Shown here: positions 35,274 through 44,845 of the stretch, in pieces
Layout: the number at the start of each line of letters is the position of its first letter
How positions within the stretch are numbered: the stretch's first letter is position 1
Assembly: GCF_027531025.1 (NCBI RefSeq)
Contig: NZ_JAPZQX010000002.1
Coordinates: 248,001 to 312,000 of the forward strand
Source: Novosphingobium sp.
Lineage (GTDB): Bacteria > Pseudomonadota > Alphaproteobacteria > Sphingomonadales > Sphingomonadaceae
Direction: 5' to 3'
DNA length: 64,000 bases
The notes under the pieces: generated by a model
Database searches by the model: none
Seen by the model: only the letters and a program-made list of their open reading frames with translations
What the model was told of the DNA's origin: nothing
Made by a program: the position numbers and the translations under genes

Positions 35274-35505
35274 CCGCCAGTTCGGCCTTCGGGCCAAACC
35301 TTCCGGCTTCGGCCGGTTACGCCGGGGAAACCCCGCGCGGACATAGGGATACCTCCGGCTTCGCTCATCTGAGCAATCTGGCCGGGCAAGCGTCCCCCGT
35401 CTGTCACCGCAAGGTGGCGCTCAGCCCGGACGGGGCTCGCTTCACATTTCGGGCTGAACACGCCTTTGGGGATGGTCCCCACAGGCCTCTGTAGGAGAAC
35501 GGATC
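35274..35505 (+). other. Structured intercistronic region rpsJ-rplC
   Basis: No gene fits in this 232-base gap, but it is rich in hairpins: GGCC-TTCG-GGCC and CCGG-CTTCG-CCGG just after rpsJ; CCCCGTC pairing with GACGGGG around a CACC-GCAA-GGTG GNRA hairpin; and GCCT-T-TGGGGA-TGG-TCCCCA-C-AGGC (35462-35486), which ends seven bases before the rplC ribosome-binding site AGGAGA (35493-35498). The rest of the operon has gaps of 0-65 bases, so this looks like a feedback or processing site. A sub-operon promoter is not evident. Confidence 0.5.
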
Positions 35506-36264
35506 ATGCGTACCGGCGTGATCGCCAAGAAGGTGGGGATGACCCGCCTGTTCCAGGAGGACGGTCGGCATGTGCCGGTTACCGTCCTGGCGCTGGAAGA
35601 CTGCCAGGTGGTTTCGGTCCGCACCGCGGATCGCGATGGTTACGTCGCGGTTCAGCTGGGTGCCGGCGAAGCCAAGCAGAAGAACGTTGCCAAGCCGCAG
35701 CGTGAACACTTCGCCAAGGCTCAGGTGCCGCTCAAGGCCCAGGTCGTCGAATTCCGCGTGGCAGACGATGCCGTGCTGGAAGTCGGCAGCACCATCGCTG
35801 CCTCGCACTTTGTCCCCGGGCAGCTGGTCGATGTGGCCGGCACCACCCAGGGCAAGGGCTTCCAGGGCGCGATGAAGCGCTGGGGTTTCGGCGGTATGCG
35901 CGCCACCCACGGCGTTTCGATCAGCCACCGTGCCCACGGTTCGACCGGTAACCGCCAGGATCCGGGTCGCGTCTTCAAGAACAAGAAGATGGCCGGCCAC
36001 ATGGGTGATCGCAACCGCACCCAGCAGAACCTGGAAGTCGTGCGCGTCGATGACGAGCGTGGCCTGATCTTCGTCAAGGGCTCGGTCCCGGGCGCGAAGA
36101 ATTCGTGGTTGACCGTCAAGGACTCCGTCAAGGTCGCCCGTCACGCCGAGGCTCCCTATCCGGCTGGCCTCAAGGGTGCCGCCAACAGCAATGACTCGGC
36201 AGCTGCCGACACCCCGGCGGAAGACGTCGCGGCTGTCGAAGCCACCGAAGGCCAGGAGGGCTAA
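35506..36264 (+). CDS. rplC: 50S ribosomal protein L3
   Basis: 252 aa, about 40 longer than E. coli L3. The core is standard: [20 protein letters not shown] at the start and [19 protein letters not shown] in the middle, whose Gln is the usual methylation site. Residues 225-252 form an Ala/Asp/Glu-rich tail ([18 protein letters not shown]), likely disordered, as seen in some alphaproteobacteria. It binds 23S rRNA near the peptidyl transferase centre. Confidence 0.97.
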   Translation: MRTGVIAKKVGMTRLFQEDGRHVPVTVLALEDCQVVSVRTADRDGYVAVQLGAGEAKQKNVAKPQREHFAKAQVPLKAQVVEFRVADDAVLEVGSTIAASHFVPGQLVDVAGTTQGKGFQGAMKRWGFGGMRATHGVSISHRAHGSTGNRQDPGRVFKNKKMAGHMGDRNRTQQNLEVVRVDDERGLIFVKGSVPGAKNSWLTVKDSVKVARHAEAPYPAGLKGAANSNDSAAADTPAEDVAAVEATEGQEG

Positions 36265-36267
36265 GTC

Positions 36268-36894
36268 GTGAAGGTCAAGCTTTCCAACCTCGATGGTACC
36301 GCCGGCAAGGGCGACATCGAACTCAACGATGCGGTGTTCGGCCTCGAGCCGCGCGCCGACATCCTGCACCGGGTCGTTACCTGGCAGCTCGAAAACCGCC
36401 GCGGCATTGCCCGCGCGGCCCGCGAGCGCTCGGACGTTGCCCGCACCGGCAAGAAGTTCGGTCGTCAGAAGGGCGGCGGTACGGCTCGTCACGGTGATCG
36501 CAAGGCCCCGATCTTCATCGGCGGTGGCAAGGCGATGGGTCCGCGTCGGCGTGAATTTGACGTCTCGCTGAACAAGAAGGTCCGTGCGCTCGGTCTCAAG
36601 ATGGCGCTCTCGGCCAAGGCCAAGCAGGGCCTGGTCGTGGTCGACAGCCTGGACATCAAGGACGTCAAGACCAAGGCCGTTGCCGCGCAGCTCGCCAAGG
36701 CGAACTGGGGCAAGAAGGTGCTGGTGATCGACGGTGAAGCCGTGAACGAGGGCTTTGCCCGCGCTTCGGCCAACCTCGTCGGCGTCAACGTGCTCCCGGC
36801 CATTGGCGCCAACGTCTATGACATCCTGAAGCATGATACGCTGGTGCTGACGCGCGCCGCGGTCGAAAAGCTGGAGGCGCGTTTCAATGGCTAA
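36268..36894 (+). CDS. rplD: 50S ribosomal protein L4
   Basis: 208 aa from GTG 36268, with CCAGGAGGG nine bases upstream and no nearby ATG. The exit-tunnel loop is visible as [21 protein letters not shown]4 is the classic repressor of S10 operons in E. coli; whether it binds the structured gap upstream is untested. The last eight bases overlap rplW. Confidence 0.97.
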   Translation: MKVKLSNLDGTAGKGDIELNDAVFGLEPRADILHRVVTWQLENRRGIARAARERSDVARTGKKFGRQKGGGTARHGDRKAPIFIGGGKAMGPRRREFDVSLNKKVRALGLKMALSAKAKQGLVVVDSLDIKDVKTKAVAAQLAKANWGKKVLVIDGEAVNEGFARASANLVGVNVLPAIGANVYDILKHDTLVLTRAAVEKLEARFNG

Positions 36895-37192
36895 GGACGC
36901 AATCGACACGCGTCACTACGACGTGATCGTGGCTCCCCACATCACCGAAAAGTCGACGCTGCTCAGCGAAAACAACGCTGTGGTCTTCAAGGTGGCCGAC
37001 AAGGCCACCAAGCCCGAAATCAAGGCTGCCGTCGAGGCGCTGTTCGGGGTGAAGGTCAAGAGCGTGAATACGCTGACCCAGAAGGGCAAGACCAAGCGCT
37101 GGAAGGGCAAGCCCTACCGCCGCTCGGACGTGAAGAAGGCCGTTGTGACCCTGGCTGCTGGCCAGTCGATCGACGTCACCAGCGGGATCTGA
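36887..37192 (+). CDS. rplW: 50S ribosomal protein L23
   Basis: 101 aa. [20 protein letters not shown] then ITEKST-type docking segment and [21 protein letters not shown]23 sits at the tunnel exit and receives SRP and trigger factor. It overlaps rplD by 8 bases. Confidence 0.97.
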   Translation: MAKDAIDTRHYDVIVAPHITEKSTLLSENNAVVFKVADKATKPEIKAAVEALFGVKVKSVNTLTQKGKTKRWKGKPYRRSDVKKAVVTLAAGQSIDVTSGI

Positions 37193-37201
37193 GGCTGAAC
37201 C

Positions 37202-38038
37202 ATGGCACTCAAGAACTATAATCCGACCAGCCCCGGCCGCCGCGGCCTGATCCTGGTCGACAAGTCGGCGCTGTGGAAGGGCAAGCCTGTCAAGGCTCTG
37301 ACCGAAGGCAAGCGCAAGACCGGTGGCCGTAACAACAAGGGCCACGTGACCTCGCGCGGGATCGCCGGCGGCCACAAGCAGAAGTACCGCTTCATCGACT
37401 TCAAGCGTCGCAAGTGGGACATGCCGGCCACGGTCGAGCGTCTGGAATATGACCCGAACCGCACGGCCTTCATCGCGCTCGTCAAGTACGAGGACGGTGA
37501 GCAAGCCTACATCATCGCTCCGCAGCGCCTTGCTGTCGGTGACATGGTGGTCGCTGGTGAAAAGACCGACGTGAAGCCGGGCAACGCCATGCTGCTCAGC
37601 CAGATGCCGGTCGGCACCATCTGCCACAACGTGGAGATGAAGCCGGGCAAGGGTGGTCAGATCGCCCGTTCGGCCGGGACCTATGTCCAGGTCGTCGGTC
37701 GTGACCGCGGGATGGTGATCGTTCGCCTGAACTCGGGTGAGCAGCGCTACCTGCGCGGTGACTGCATGGGCACGGTTGGTGCGGTTTCGAACCCCGATAA
37801 CCAGAACCAGAACCTCGGCAAGGCCGGCCGCAACCGCTGGCTGGGCCGTCGCCCGCTGACCCGCGGCGTTGCCAAGAACCCGGTCGACCACCCGCACGGT
37901 GGTGGTGAAGGCCGGACCTCGGGCGGTCGCCATCCGGTGACCCCGTGGGGCAAGCCGACCAAGGGTGCCCGCACTCGCCACAACAAGCAGACGGACAAGA
38001 TGATTATCCGTTCGCGTCACGCCAAGAAGAAGAGGTAA
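37202..38038 (+). CDS. rplB: 50S ribosomal protein L2
   Basis: 278 aa. Starts [20 protein letters not shown]; the C-terminal [20 protein letters not shown] segment carries the conserved His near the peptidyl transferase centre. A core subunit-association protein. It starts nine bases after rplW. Confidence 0.98.
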   Translation: MALKNYNPTSPGRRGLILVDKSALWKGKPVKALTEGKRKTGGRNNKGHVTSRGIAGGHKQKYRFIDFKRRKWDMPATVERLEYDPNRTAFIALVKYEDGEQAYIIAPQRLAVGDMVVAGEKTDVKPGNAMLLSQMPVGTICHNVEMKPGKGGQIARSAGTYVQVVGRDRGMVIVRLNSGEQRYLRGDCMGTVGAVSNPDNQNQNLGKAGRNRWLGRRPLTRGVAKNPVDHPHGGGEGRTSGGRHPVTPWGKPTKGARTRHNKQTDKMIIRSRHAKKKR

Positions 38039-38044
38039 GCCACC

Positions 38045-38323
38045 ATGGCACGCTCCGTCTGGAAAGGCCCCTTCGTCGACCTGCACCTGCTGAAGAAGGC
38101 GGAAGCCCAGCAGGAAGCCGGCACTCGCGCCGCTCCGATCAAGACCTGGTCGCGTCGTTCGACGATCCTGCCGCAGTTCGTCGGTCTGACGTTCAACGTC
38201 TACAACGGCCACAAGTTCATCCCCGTCTCGGTCAACGAAGACATGGTCGGCCACAAGCTTGGTGAATTTGCGCCCACGCGCAGCTTCCCCGGCCACGCTG
38301 CCGACAAGAAGGGTAAGCGCTAA
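38045..38323 (+). CDS. rpsS: 30S ribosomal protein S19
   Basis: 92 aa. [20 protein letters not shown] and the head-binding segment [20 protein letters not shown]. It contacts S13 in the small-subunit head. The stop overlaps the rplV start by one base (TAATG). Confidence 0.98.
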   Translation: MARSVWKGPFVDLHLLKKAEAQQEAGTRAAPIKTWSRRSTILPQFVGLTFNVYNGHKFIPVSVNEDMVGHKLGEFAPTRSFPGHAADKKGKR

Positions 38324-38700
38324 TGGGCAAGCAAGCAGCTCCGCGCCGCGTTGGCGATAAGGAAGCGCTGTCGGTCGGCACCACGATCCGTGGTTCGGCC
38401 CAGAAGCTGAACCTGGTCGCCGCGCTGATCCGTGGCAAGAAGGCCGAAGAAGCCATGAACATCCTCGCTTTCTCGAAGAAGGCGATGGCTGTCGATGCCC
38501 GCAAGGTGCTCGCCTCGGCGATCGCCAACGCGGAAAACAACCACAACCTCGACGTTGACGCGCTGGTTGTGGCTGAAGCCTCGGTTGGCAAGTCGGTCAC
38601 CATGAAGCGGTTCCACACCCGTGGCCGCGGCAAGTCGACCCGCATCCTCAAGCCGTTCTCGCGGCTGCGGATCGTGGTCCGTGAAGTTGAGGAGGCCTGA
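38323..38700 (+). CDS. rplV: 50S ribosomal protein L22
   Basis: 125 aa. [20 protein letters not shown] near the N-terminus and the tunnel beta-hairpin [20 protein letters not shown]. It lines the nascent-peptide tunnel opposite L4. It is followed three bases later by rpsC. Confidence 0.97.
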   Translation: MGKQAAPRRVGDKEALSVGTTIRGSAQKLNLVAALIRGKKAEEAMNILAFSKKAMAVDARKVLASAIANAENNHNLDVDALVVAEASVGKSVTMKRFHTRGRGKSTRILKPFSRLRIVVREVEEA

Positions 38701-38702
38701 TC

Positions 38703-39413
38703 ATGGGTCACAAGAGCAACCCGATCGGCCTGCGTCTGCAGATCAACCGCACCTGGGACAGCCGCTGGTACGCCGAGGGCAAGAACTATGCGCAGATGCT
38801 TGAGGAAGACCTCAAGATGCGCAAATTCATCATGGAAACGCTGCCCCAAGCCGCGATTTCGAAGGTGGTGATCGAGCGTCCGGCCAAGCTGTGCCGCGTT
38901 TCGATCTATGCCGCCCGTCCCGGCGTGATCATCGGCAAGAAGGGCGCCGACATCGAGAAGCTGCGTTCGCAGCTCGCCGCGATGACCTCGAGCGACGTCA
39001 AGCTGAACATCGTTGAAATCCGCAAGCCGGAAATCGACGCCAAGCTCGTCGCCCAGGGCATCGCCGACCAGTTGGTTCGCCGCGTGGCGTTCCGCCGGGC
39101 GATGAAGCGTGCGGTGCAGTCGGCCCTCCGTCTGGGTGCCGAAGGCATCAAGATCACCTGCTCGGGTCGTCTTGGCGGGGCCGAAATCGCCCGCGTCGAA
39201 TGGTACCGTGAAGGCCGTGTGCCGCTGCACACCCTGCGCGCCAACATCGACTACGCCGAAGCCGAAGCGCTGACCGCCTATGGGATCATCGGCATCAAGT
39301 GCTGGATCTTCAAGGGCGAGATCCTCGGTCACGATCCGATGGCCCAGGACCGCCTGATGATGGAGGCTCAGACCTCCGGCGTGCGCCCGGCGCGCGATGA
39401 CCGCAGGAACTAA
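38703..39413 (+). CDS. rpsC: 30S ribosomal protein S3
   Basis: 236 aa. Starts [20 protein letters not shown]; the KH domain GXXG loop is seen in [20 protein letters not shown]. It lines the mRNA entry channel and has helicase activity with S4 and S5. The C-terminus is short and basic ([10 protein letters not shown]). Confidence 0.98.
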   Translation: MGHKSNPIGLRLQINRTWDSRWYAEGKNYAQMLEEDLKMRKFIMETLPQAAISKVVIERPAKLCRVSIYAARPGVIIGKKGADIEKLRSQLAAMTSSDVKLNIVEIRKPEIDAKLVAQGIADQLVRRVAFRRAMKRAVQSALRLGAEGIKITCSGRLGGAEIARVEWYREGRVPLHTLRANIDYAEAEALTAYGIIGIKCWIFKGEILGHDPMAQDRLMMEAQTSGVRPARDDRRN

Positions 39414-39416
39414 GTC

Positions 39417-39851
39417 ATGCTGCAACCTAAGAAAACCAAGTTCCGCAAGGCCTTCAAGGGTCGGATCAAGGGCGACGCCAAGGGCGGCACCGATCTGAAC
39501 TTTGGCTCCTATGGCCTCAAGGCACTGGAGCCGGAGCGGATCACCGCCCGCCAGATCGAAGCCGCCCGTCGTGCGATCACGCGCCACATCAAGCGCCAGG
39601 GGCGCCTGTGGATCCGCGTGTTCCCGGACGTGCCGGTGTCGAAGAAGCCTGCCGAAGTCCGTCAGGGCAAGGGCAAGGGTTCGGTGGAATACTGGGCTGC
39701 CCGCGTGAAGCCGGGCCGCATCCTGTTCGAGCTTGATGGCGTGGCTGGCCCGCTGGCCGCTGAAGCCTTCAGCCGTGCGGCGATGAAGCTGCCGATCAAG
39801 ACCAAGGTTGTCGCCCGCCTGGGTGACACCTCGCACCTCGGAGGTGAATGA
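39417..39851 (+). CDS. rplP: 50S ribosomal protein L16
   Basis: 144 aa. Starts [20 protein letters not shown] and includes the [20 protein letters not shown] core and the [20 protein letters not shown] segment near the A-site tRNA elbow. The [10 protein letters not shown] loop is typical. TGA overlaps the rpmC start. Confidence 0.98.
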   Translation: MLQPKKTKFRKAFKGRIKGDAKGGTDLNFGSYGLKALEPERITARQIEAARRAITRHIKRQGRLWIRVFPDVPVSKKPAEVRQGKGKGSVEYWAARVKPGRILFELDGVAGPLAAEAFSRAAMKLPIKTKVVARLGDTSHLGGE

Positions 39852-40051
39852 TGGCCAAGGTGGATAACCTGCGCGCCAAGACCGACGATCAGCTGACCGC
39901 TGATCTGGCCGATCTGAAGCGGGAAGCGTTCAACCTGCGCTTCCAGGCGGCGACCAACCAGCTGGAGCGTCCGGCGCGCATCAAGGAAGTGCGTCGCGAT
40001 ATCGCCCGCATCAAGACGTTGCAGGGCGAACGCGCCCGCACCGCGAAGTAA
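39851..40051 (+). CDS. rpmC: 50S ribosomal protein L29
   Basis: 66 aa from ATG 39851, giving the family start [10 protein letters not shown]; the ATG three bases earlier would add one Met. Two long helices with [18 protein letters not shown]. It sits at the tunnel exit near L23. Confidence 0.96.
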   Translation: MAKVDNLRAKTDDQLTADLADLKREAFNLRFQAATNQLERPARIKEVRRDIARIKTLQGERARTAK

Positions 40052-40061
40052 GGAGCCGACG

Positions 40062-40331
40062 ATGCCCAAGCGTATCCTGATCGGGACCGTCGTATCCGAC
40101 AAGACCGACAAGACCGTGGTCGTGAAGGTCGAGCGCAAGGTGAAGCACCCGCTGTACGGGAAGATCATCCGCCGCTCGAAGAAGTATCACGCCCACGACG
40201 AAGACAACGCCTACAAGACCGGCGAAACCGTGCGCATCGAAGAGACTGCGCCGATTTCGAAGCTCAAGACCTGGAAGGTCATCGAGCGGGTCCAGGCTGG
40301 CAAGACCGCCGCGGTCGAAGCCGACGTCTAA
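40062..40331 (+). CDS. rpsQ: 30S ribosomal protein S17
   Basis: 89 aa. [20 protein letters not shown] and [20 protein letters not shown] (OB fold). A primary binder of the 16S 5' domain. AAGGAG precedes the ATG. Confidence 0.97.
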   Translation: MPKRILIGTVVSDKTDKTVVVKVERKVKHPLYGKIIRRSKKYHAHDEDNAYKTGETVRIEETAPISKLKTWKVIERVQAGKTAAVEADV

Positions 40332-40352
40332 GTCGACACCACATTTTGGAAC

Positions 40353-40371
40353 TGCCGGACTGGTTCCGGCA
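40353..40371 (+). promoter_or_regulatory. Hairpin in the rpsQ-rplN gap
   Basis: TGCCGGA (40353-40359) pairs perfectly with TCCGGCA (40365-40371) around CTGGT, in a 64-base gap that marks the S10/spc operon boundary of other bacteria. No T-run or obvious promoter accompanies it, so a control or processing site in a continuous transcript is possible. Confidence 0.4.
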
Positions 40372-40395
40372 AGCCAGTGAGAAGGAACCGGATCT

Positions 40396-40764
40396 ATGAT
40401 CCAGATGCAATCAAACCTCGACGTCGCTGACAACAGCGGCGCGAAGCGCGTCCAGTGCATCAAGGTGCTGGGCGGCTCGAAGCGCCGGACTGCCGGCGTG
40501 GGCGACATCATCGTGGTGTCGGTCAAGGAAGCGCAGCCCCGCACCAAGGTGAAGAAGGGCGACGTGCACCGCGCCGTCATCGTCCGCACCCGCAAGGATG
40601 TGCGCCGCGCCGATGGCAGCGTTATCCGCTTCGACAGCAACGCTGCCGTGCTGATCAACAAGAACGCCGAACCGATCGGCACCCGCATCTTCGGCCCGGT
40701 CGTGCGTGAACTGCGCGGCAAGGGTTACATGAAGATCATCTCTCTCGCGCCGGAGGTGCTGTAA
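40396..40764 (+). CDS. rplN: 50S ribosomal protein L14
   Basis: 122 aa. [20 protein letters not shown] and the basic [20 protein letters not shown]. Intersubunit-bridge protein. AAGGAA precedes the ATG. First gene of the spc-type segment; ends in a one-base overlap with rplX. Confidence 0.98.
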   Translation: MIQMQSNLDVADNSGAKRVQCIKVLGGSKRRTAGVGDIIVVSVKEAQPRTKVKKGDVHRAVIVRTRKDVRRADGSVIRFDSNAAVLINKNAEPIGTRIFGPVVRELRGKGYMKIISLAPEVL

Positions 40765-41084
40765 TGTCCGCCGCCAAGATCAAGAAGGGTGACAACGTTG
40801 TTGTCCGCTCGGGCAAGGACAAGGGCCGCACCGGCACCGTCCTTCAGGTCATGCCGAAGGAAGGCAAGGTCGTGGTCCAGGGCGTGAACGTCGCCGTGCG
40901 CCACCGCAAGCCGACCCAGCTCAATCCGCAGGGCGGGATCGAGCGCCGCGAAGCGCCGATGGCGATCGCCAAGGTTGGCCTGGCCGATCCCAAGACCGGC
41001 AAGGCGACCCGCGTCCGGTTCGAAGAGAAGGACGGCAAGAAGGTCCGCGTGGCCGTGAAGTCCGGGGAGACCATCGATGGCTGA
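40764..41084 (+). CDS. rplX: 50S ribosomal protein L24
   Basis: 106 aa. KOW motif in [20 protein letters not shown]. It starts large-subunit assembly. It overlaps rplE by 8 bases. Confidence 0.97.
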   Translation: MSAAKIKKGDNVVVRSGKDKGRTGTVLQVMPKEGKVVVQGVNVAVRHRKPTQLNPQGGIERREAPMAIAKVGLADPKTGKATRVRFEEKDGKKVRVAVKSGETIDG

Positions 41085-41655
41085 CAAGTACGTGCCCCGT
41101 CTTCGCAAGAAGTACGACGAGCAGATCGCCAAGGCGATGACCGAGAAGTTCGGTTACAAGAACGTCATGGAAGTGCCCAAGATCGAGAAGATCACGCTCA
41201 ACATGGGCGTGGGCGAGGGCAGCCAGGACAAAAAGAAGGTCCAGACCGCCGCAGCGGAAATGGAGCTGATTTCCGGCCAGAAGCCGGTGATCACCAAGGC
41301 GAAGAAGTCGATCGCGCAGTTCAAGCTGCGTGAAGGCATGCCGATCGGTTGCAAGGTCACCCTGCGCCGCGAACGCATGTACGAATTCCTCGATCGCCTG
41401 ATCACCGTGGCGATGCCCCGCATCCGCGACTTCCGTGGCCTGAACGCCAAGTCGTTCGATGGCCGTGGCAACTATGCCATGGGCCTGAAGGAACAGATCA
41501 TCTTCCCAGAGATCAGCTACGACCAGATCGAGAAGGTGCGCGGGATGGACATCATCGTCACCACCACAGCCAAGACCGACGAGGAAGCGCGCGAACTGCT
41601 GCGTCTCTTCGGTTTCCCGTTCCCGGCTGAAGCCGAAACCGCCCAGGCGGCCTGA
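41077..41655 (+). CDS. rplE: 50S ribosomal protein L5
   Basis: 192 aa, slightly longer than E. coli L5 because of the AEAETAQAA tail. [20 protein letters not shown] and the 5S-rRNA contact region [20 protein letters not shown] are present. Binds 5S rRNA in the central protuberance. Confidence 0.97.
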   Translation: MADKYVPRLRKKYDEQIAKAMTEKFGYKNVMEVPKIEKITLNMGVGEGSQDKKKVQTAAAEMELISGQKPVITKAKKSIAQFKLREGMPIGCKVTLRRERMYEFLDRLITVAMPRIRDFRGLNAKSFDGRGNYAMGLKEQIIFPEISYDQIEKVRGMDIIVTTTAKTDEEARELLRLFGFPFPAEAETAQAA

Positions 41656-41678
41656 GTTAGAGAAGAGAGCTTAAGTCC

Positions 41679-41984
41679 ATGGCGAAACTGAGTTCCGTGA
41701 ACAAGAACGAGCGTCGTAAGAAGCTCGTCAAGAAGTACGCGGCCAAGTATGCCGCGCTCAAGGCGCAGGCCGATGACAAGTCGCTTGATGAGACCGAACG
41801 TCTCATCGCGCGCCTGAAGCTGGCCGAAATCCCGCGCAATGCGAACCCCACCCGGGTCCGCAACCGCTGCGCCACCACCGGCCGCCCGCGCGGCTACTAT
41901 CGCAAGTTCGGCCTTTGCCGCGTTGAGCTGCGTGATCTTGCCAACAAGGGCATGATCCCGGGCGTGACGAAGTCGAGCTGGTAA
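41679..41984 (+). CDS. rpsN: 30S ribosomal protein S14
   Basis: 101 aa, the long form. [20 protein letters not shown] has no CXXC zinc knuckle pair, so this is the zinc-independent (C-minus) type. Located in the 30S head. It follows a 23-base gap with GAGAG. Confidence 0.97.
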   Translation: MAKLSSVNKNERRKKLVKKYAAKYAALKAQADDKSLDETERLIARLKLAEIPRNANPTRVRNRCATTGRPRGYYRKFGLCRVELRDLANKGMIPGVTKSSW

Positions 41985-41993
41985 GGAAAAGCG

Positions 41994-42389
41994 ATGGCAC
42001 TGACCGATCCCCTGGGTGATATGCTCACCCGTATCCGCAACGGCCAGCGGGCAAAGAAGGACTCTGTCCTTTCCCCGGCCTCGAAGCTTCGCGCCAATGT
42101 GCTCGAAGTGCTCCAGCGCGAAGGCTACATCCGTGGCTTTTCGGAGGACGCCACCGGCGCCCACCCGCAGCTGCGCATCGAACTGAAGTATTTCGAAGGC
42201 GAGCCCGCGATCAAGCACGTGGCCCGCGTCTCCAAGCCCGGTCGCCGGGTCTACTCGGGTTCGAAGGAACTCCCGGTGATCCGCAACGGCCTGGGCATCA
42301 CCATCGTCTCGACGCCGAAGGGCGTGCTTTCGGATGCCGAAGCGCGCGCTGCCAACGTCGGTGGCGAAGTGCTGGCGGAGGTGTTCTGA
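41994..42389 (+). CDS. rpsH: 30S ribosomal protein S8
   Basis: 131 aa. [20 protein letters not shown] and the C-terminal [20 protein letters not shown] that binds the 16S central domain. S8 represses the spc operon in E. coli. It overlaps rplF by one base. Confidence 0.98.
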   Translation: MALTDPLGDMLTRIRNGQRAKKDSVLSPASKLRANVLEVLQREGYIRGFSEDATGAHPQLRIELKYFEGEPAIKHVARVSKPGRRVYSGSKELPVIRNGLGITIVSTPKGVLSDAEARAANVGGEVLAEVF

Positions 42390-42925
42390 TGAGCCGCATC
42401 GGTAAGCGTCCGGTTGCCATTCCGAGCGGCGTCACCGCCGAGATCGCGAACGGAACCCTCACCGTCAAGGGTCCCAAGGGCACCCTGACCCTGAGCCTGC
42501 GCGACGAGATCAGCTACACGGTCGATGGCGACGCCATCATCGTGAAGCCGGGCAACGACAGCAAGCAGGCGCGCGCCTTCTGGGGCATGCAGCGTACGCT
42601 GGTCGATAACCTGGTCACCGGTGTGACCCAGGGCTACACCAAGGTCCTCGAGATCACCGGTGTCGGCTATCGCGCCAATGCCCAGGGCCCGCGCAAGCTG
42701 AAGCTGCAGCTGGGCTACAGCCACGATGTCGATTTCGACGTGCCGGAAGGCATCGAAGTGAAGACCCCGGACAACACCACGGTGGAGATCTCGGGCATCG
42801 ACAAGCAGAAGGTCGGCCAGGTTGCGGCCGAGATCCGTCGCTGGCGCAAGCCCGAACCCTACAAGGGCAAGGGTATCAAGTACCGCGGCGAGTTCATCTT
42901 CCGCAAGGAAGGGAAGAAGAAGTAA
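42389..42925 (+). CDS. rplF: 50S ribosomal protein L6
   Basis: 178 aa. [20 protein letters not shown] and the C-terminal [20 protein letters not shown]. It lies near the sarcin-ricin loop and factor-binding site. TAATG overlap with rplR. Confidence 0.98.
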   Translation: MSRIGKRPVAIPSGVTAEIANGTLTVKGPKGTLTLSLRDEISYTVDGDAIIVKPGNDSKQARAFWGMQRTLVDNLVTGVTQGYTKVLEITGVGYRANAQGPRKLKLQLGYSHDVDFDVPEGIEVKTPDNTTVEISGIDKQKVGQVAAEIRRWRKPEPYKGKGIKYRGEFIFRKEGKKK

Positions 42926-43266
42926 TGGCCAAGATCTCTCTGTTCGAGCGCCGTCGCCGGCGCGTCCGCACCGCGCTCAAGGCGCGTGCCGGTGGCCGTC
43001 CGCGGCTGTCGGTGCACCGCTCGGGTCGCCACATCTATGCCCAGATCATCGACGATGCCGCCGGCCGCACGCTGGCTGCTGCTTCGACCCTGGGCAGCAA
43101 GGGCGGCTCCAACGTCGACGCCGCGGCGAAGGTCGGTGCGACCCTGGCCGAAGCCGCCAAGAAGGCTGGCGTTACCTCCGTCGTGTTCGATCGCGGCGGG
43201 TACCTCTTCCATGGCCGCGTGAAGGCGCTGGCTGATGCCGCGCGTGAAGGCGGGCTGGAGTTCTAA
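42925..43266 (+). CDS. rplR: 50S ribosomal protein L18
   Basis: 113 aa. [20 protein letters not shown] at the N-terminus and [20 protein letters not shown] at the C-terminus. 5S rRNA-binding protein. One base separates it from the rpsE ATG. Confidence 0.97.
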   Translation: MAKISLFERRRRRVRTALKARAGGRPRLSVHRSGRHIYAQIIDDAAGRTLAAASTLGSKGGSNVDAAAKVGATLAEAAKKAGVTSVVFDRGGYLFHGRVKALADAAREGGLEF

Positions 43267-43267
43267 G

Positions 43268-43990
43268 ATGGCTGACGAAACCAACATTGAAGCCGAAGGC
43301 GTCGCTGTCGAGGCAGTGCCCACCGAAGGTGGCGAGCAGCGCGAAGGCCGCGGTCGCGGCCGTGGGCGTGGTGGCAACGATCGGGGCGGTGACCGTGGTG
43401 GTCGCGGCCGTGGTCGTGACGATCGTCGCGGTCGTGGCGGTGACGAGGAAGGTGGCGAGGAGCTGATCGAAAAGCTCGTCCACATCAACCGCGTCTCGAA
43501 GACCGTGAAGGGCGGCAAGCGCTTCGGGTTCGCCGCGCTGGTCGTGGTCGGCGATGGCAAGGGCCGTGTCGGCTTTGGCCATGGCAAGGCCCGCGAAGTG
43601 CCGGAAGCGATCACCAAGGCGACTGCTTCGGCCAAGAAGAAGATGGTTCGCGTTCCGCTCAAGGAAGGCCGCACCCTGCACCATGACGGCAAGGGCCGCT
43701 TTGGCGCCGGCAAGGTGAACGTCCGTTCCGCTCCGGCCGGGACCGGCATCATCGCCGGTGGTCCGATGCGCGCCGTGTTCGAAAGCCTGGGCGTGGCCGA
43801 TGTGGTGACCAAGTCGGTCGGCACCTCGAACCCCTACAACATGATCCGCGCCACCTTCGACGCGCTGGTCAACCAGACTTCGCCGAAGTCGGTTGCGCAG
43901 CGTCGTGGCAAGAAGGTTGCCGACCTGCTGGGTCGTGGCGGTGCCAGCGCAGCCGAGGCGGAAGCCGAAGCTGCCGCGATCACGGAGTAA
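43268..43990 (+). CDS. rpsE: 30S ribosomal protein S5 with RG-rich N-terminal extension
   Basis: 240 aa against about 166 in E. coli. Residues 1-62 are an extra, surely disordered segment: acidic at first, then RG/RGG-rich (about 27-58, e.g. [20 protein letters not shown]). The normal S5 core starts at [20 protein letters not shown] and contains the dsRNA-binding fold. ATG 43268 is chosen since rplR ends at 43266; a longer frame at 43235 overlaps it. RG-rich stretches often bind RNA; an extra contact at the mRNA entry or a role in assembly or phase separation is speculative. Confidence 0.96.
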   Translation: MADETNIEAEGVAVEAVPTEGGEQREGRGRGRGRGGNDRGGDRGGRGRGRDDRRGRGGDEEGGEELIEKLVHINRVSKTVKGGKRFGFAALVVVGDGKGRVGFGHGKAREVPEAITKATASAKKKMVRVPLKEGRTLHHDGKGRFGAGKVNVRSAPAGTGIIAGGPMRAVFESLGVADVVTKSVGTSNPYNMIRATFDALVNQTSPKSVAQRRGKKVADLLGRGGASAAEAEAEAAAITE

Positions 43991-43996
43991 GCCAAG

Positions 43997-44173
43997 ATGG
44001 CCAAGATCAAGATCAAGCAGATCGGTTCGCCGATCCGTCGCCCGGAAAGCCAGAAGAAGATTCTGGTCGGCCTGGGTCTGGGCAAGATGCACCGCGTGGT
44101 CGAGGTGGAAGACACCCCGGAAGTGCGCGGGGCGATCGCCAAGCTGCCGCATATGGTGGCAGTGGTCGATTGA
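43997..44173 (+). CDS. rpmD: 50S ribosomal protein L30
   Basis: 58 aa, a very short gene in the standard place between rpsE and rpl[21 protein letters not shown] is followed by [20 protein letters not shown] and ends in HMVAVVD. GCCAAG, a weak ribosome-binding site, precedes ATG 43997. Followed by a hairpin. Confidence 0.96.
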   Translation: MAKIKIKQIGSPIRRPESQKKILVGLGLGKMHRVVEVEDTPEVRGAIAKLPHMVAVVD

Positions 44174-44182
44174 CCAGATACG

Positions 44183-44211
44183 GGCCCGGCCTTAGTGCCG
44201 GGCCTTCCTTT
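44183..44211 (+). terminator. Terminator-like hairpin between rpmD and rplO
   Basis: GGCCCGGC (44183-44190) pairs perfectly with GCCGGGCC (44197-44204) around CTTAGT, followed by TTCCTTT. It resembles a weak intrinsic terminator inside the operon and may lower expression of rplO-secY-adk relative to upstream genes. Confidence 0.5.
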
Positions 44212-44244
44212 CAGCGCGACTAAAGCGAAAGCGAGTGCAACGAC

Positions 44245-44724
44245 ATGAAACTCAACGAAATCTCTGACAACAAGGGCGCCCGCAAGGGTCGCATGCGCGT
44301 CGGCCGTGGCATCGGTTCGGGCAAGGGCAAGACTGCTGGCCGCGGCCAGAAGGGTGCCAAGGCTCGTTCGGGCGTCTCGGTGAACGGCTTCGAAGGCGGC
44401 CAGATGCCGCTGCACATGCGGATCCCGAAGCGCGGCTTCAACAACATCTTCGCCAAGGACTATGCCGAAGTGAACCTGGGCCTGGTCCAGAAGTTCATCG
44501 ACGCCGGCAAGCTGGACGCCAAGGCCGTGATCGATCACGCCGCGCTGAAGGCTGCTGGTCTGGCCCGTGGTGGCAAGGACGGCGTGCGTCTGCTGGCCAA
44601 GGGTGACTTCAGCGCCAAGGCGAAGTTTGCCGTTGCCGGTGCCTCGAAGGGCGCGGTTGCAGCGGTCGAAAAGGCTGGTGGTTCGGTCGAAGTGATCGCT
44701 GCCAAGGCCGCTGCGGCCGAATAA
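44245..44724 (+). CDS. rplO: 50S ribosomal protein L15
   Basis: 159 aa. [20 protein letters not shown], then the glycine-rich [20 protein letters not shown] that threads into 23S rRNA. The C-terminus is Ala-rich ([10 protein letters not shown]). 71 bases separate it from rpmD. Confidence 0.97.
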   Translation: MKLNEISDNKGARKGRMRVGRGIGSGKGKTAGRGQKGAKARSGVSVNGFEGGQMPLHMRIPKRGFNNIFAKDYAEVNLGLVQKFIDAGKLDAKAVIDHAALKAAGLARGGKDGVRLLAKGDFSAKAKFAVAGASKGAVAAVEKAGGSVEVIAAKAAAAE

Positions 44725-44738
44725 AATCCCCAATTGTC

Positions 44739-44769
44739 GCGGGGCGGGGGTTATTGCATCCCGCCCCGC
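44739..44769 (+). promoter_or_regulatory. Strong hairpin upstream of secY
   Basis: GCGGGGCGGG (44739-44748) pairs perfectly over 10 bases with CCCGCCCCGC (44760-44769). The loop is GGTTATTGCAT. There is no T-run. It lies in the 121-base rplO-secY gap and may control secY expression or act as an RNA stability barrier. Confidence 0.45.
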
Positions 44770-44845
44770 GCACTATATGGACGTGATCCGATAGAGGGGG
44801 ATGGCTGGCCGCGGGGCCGGCATCCAAGCAAGGCTTGTTTGATCC

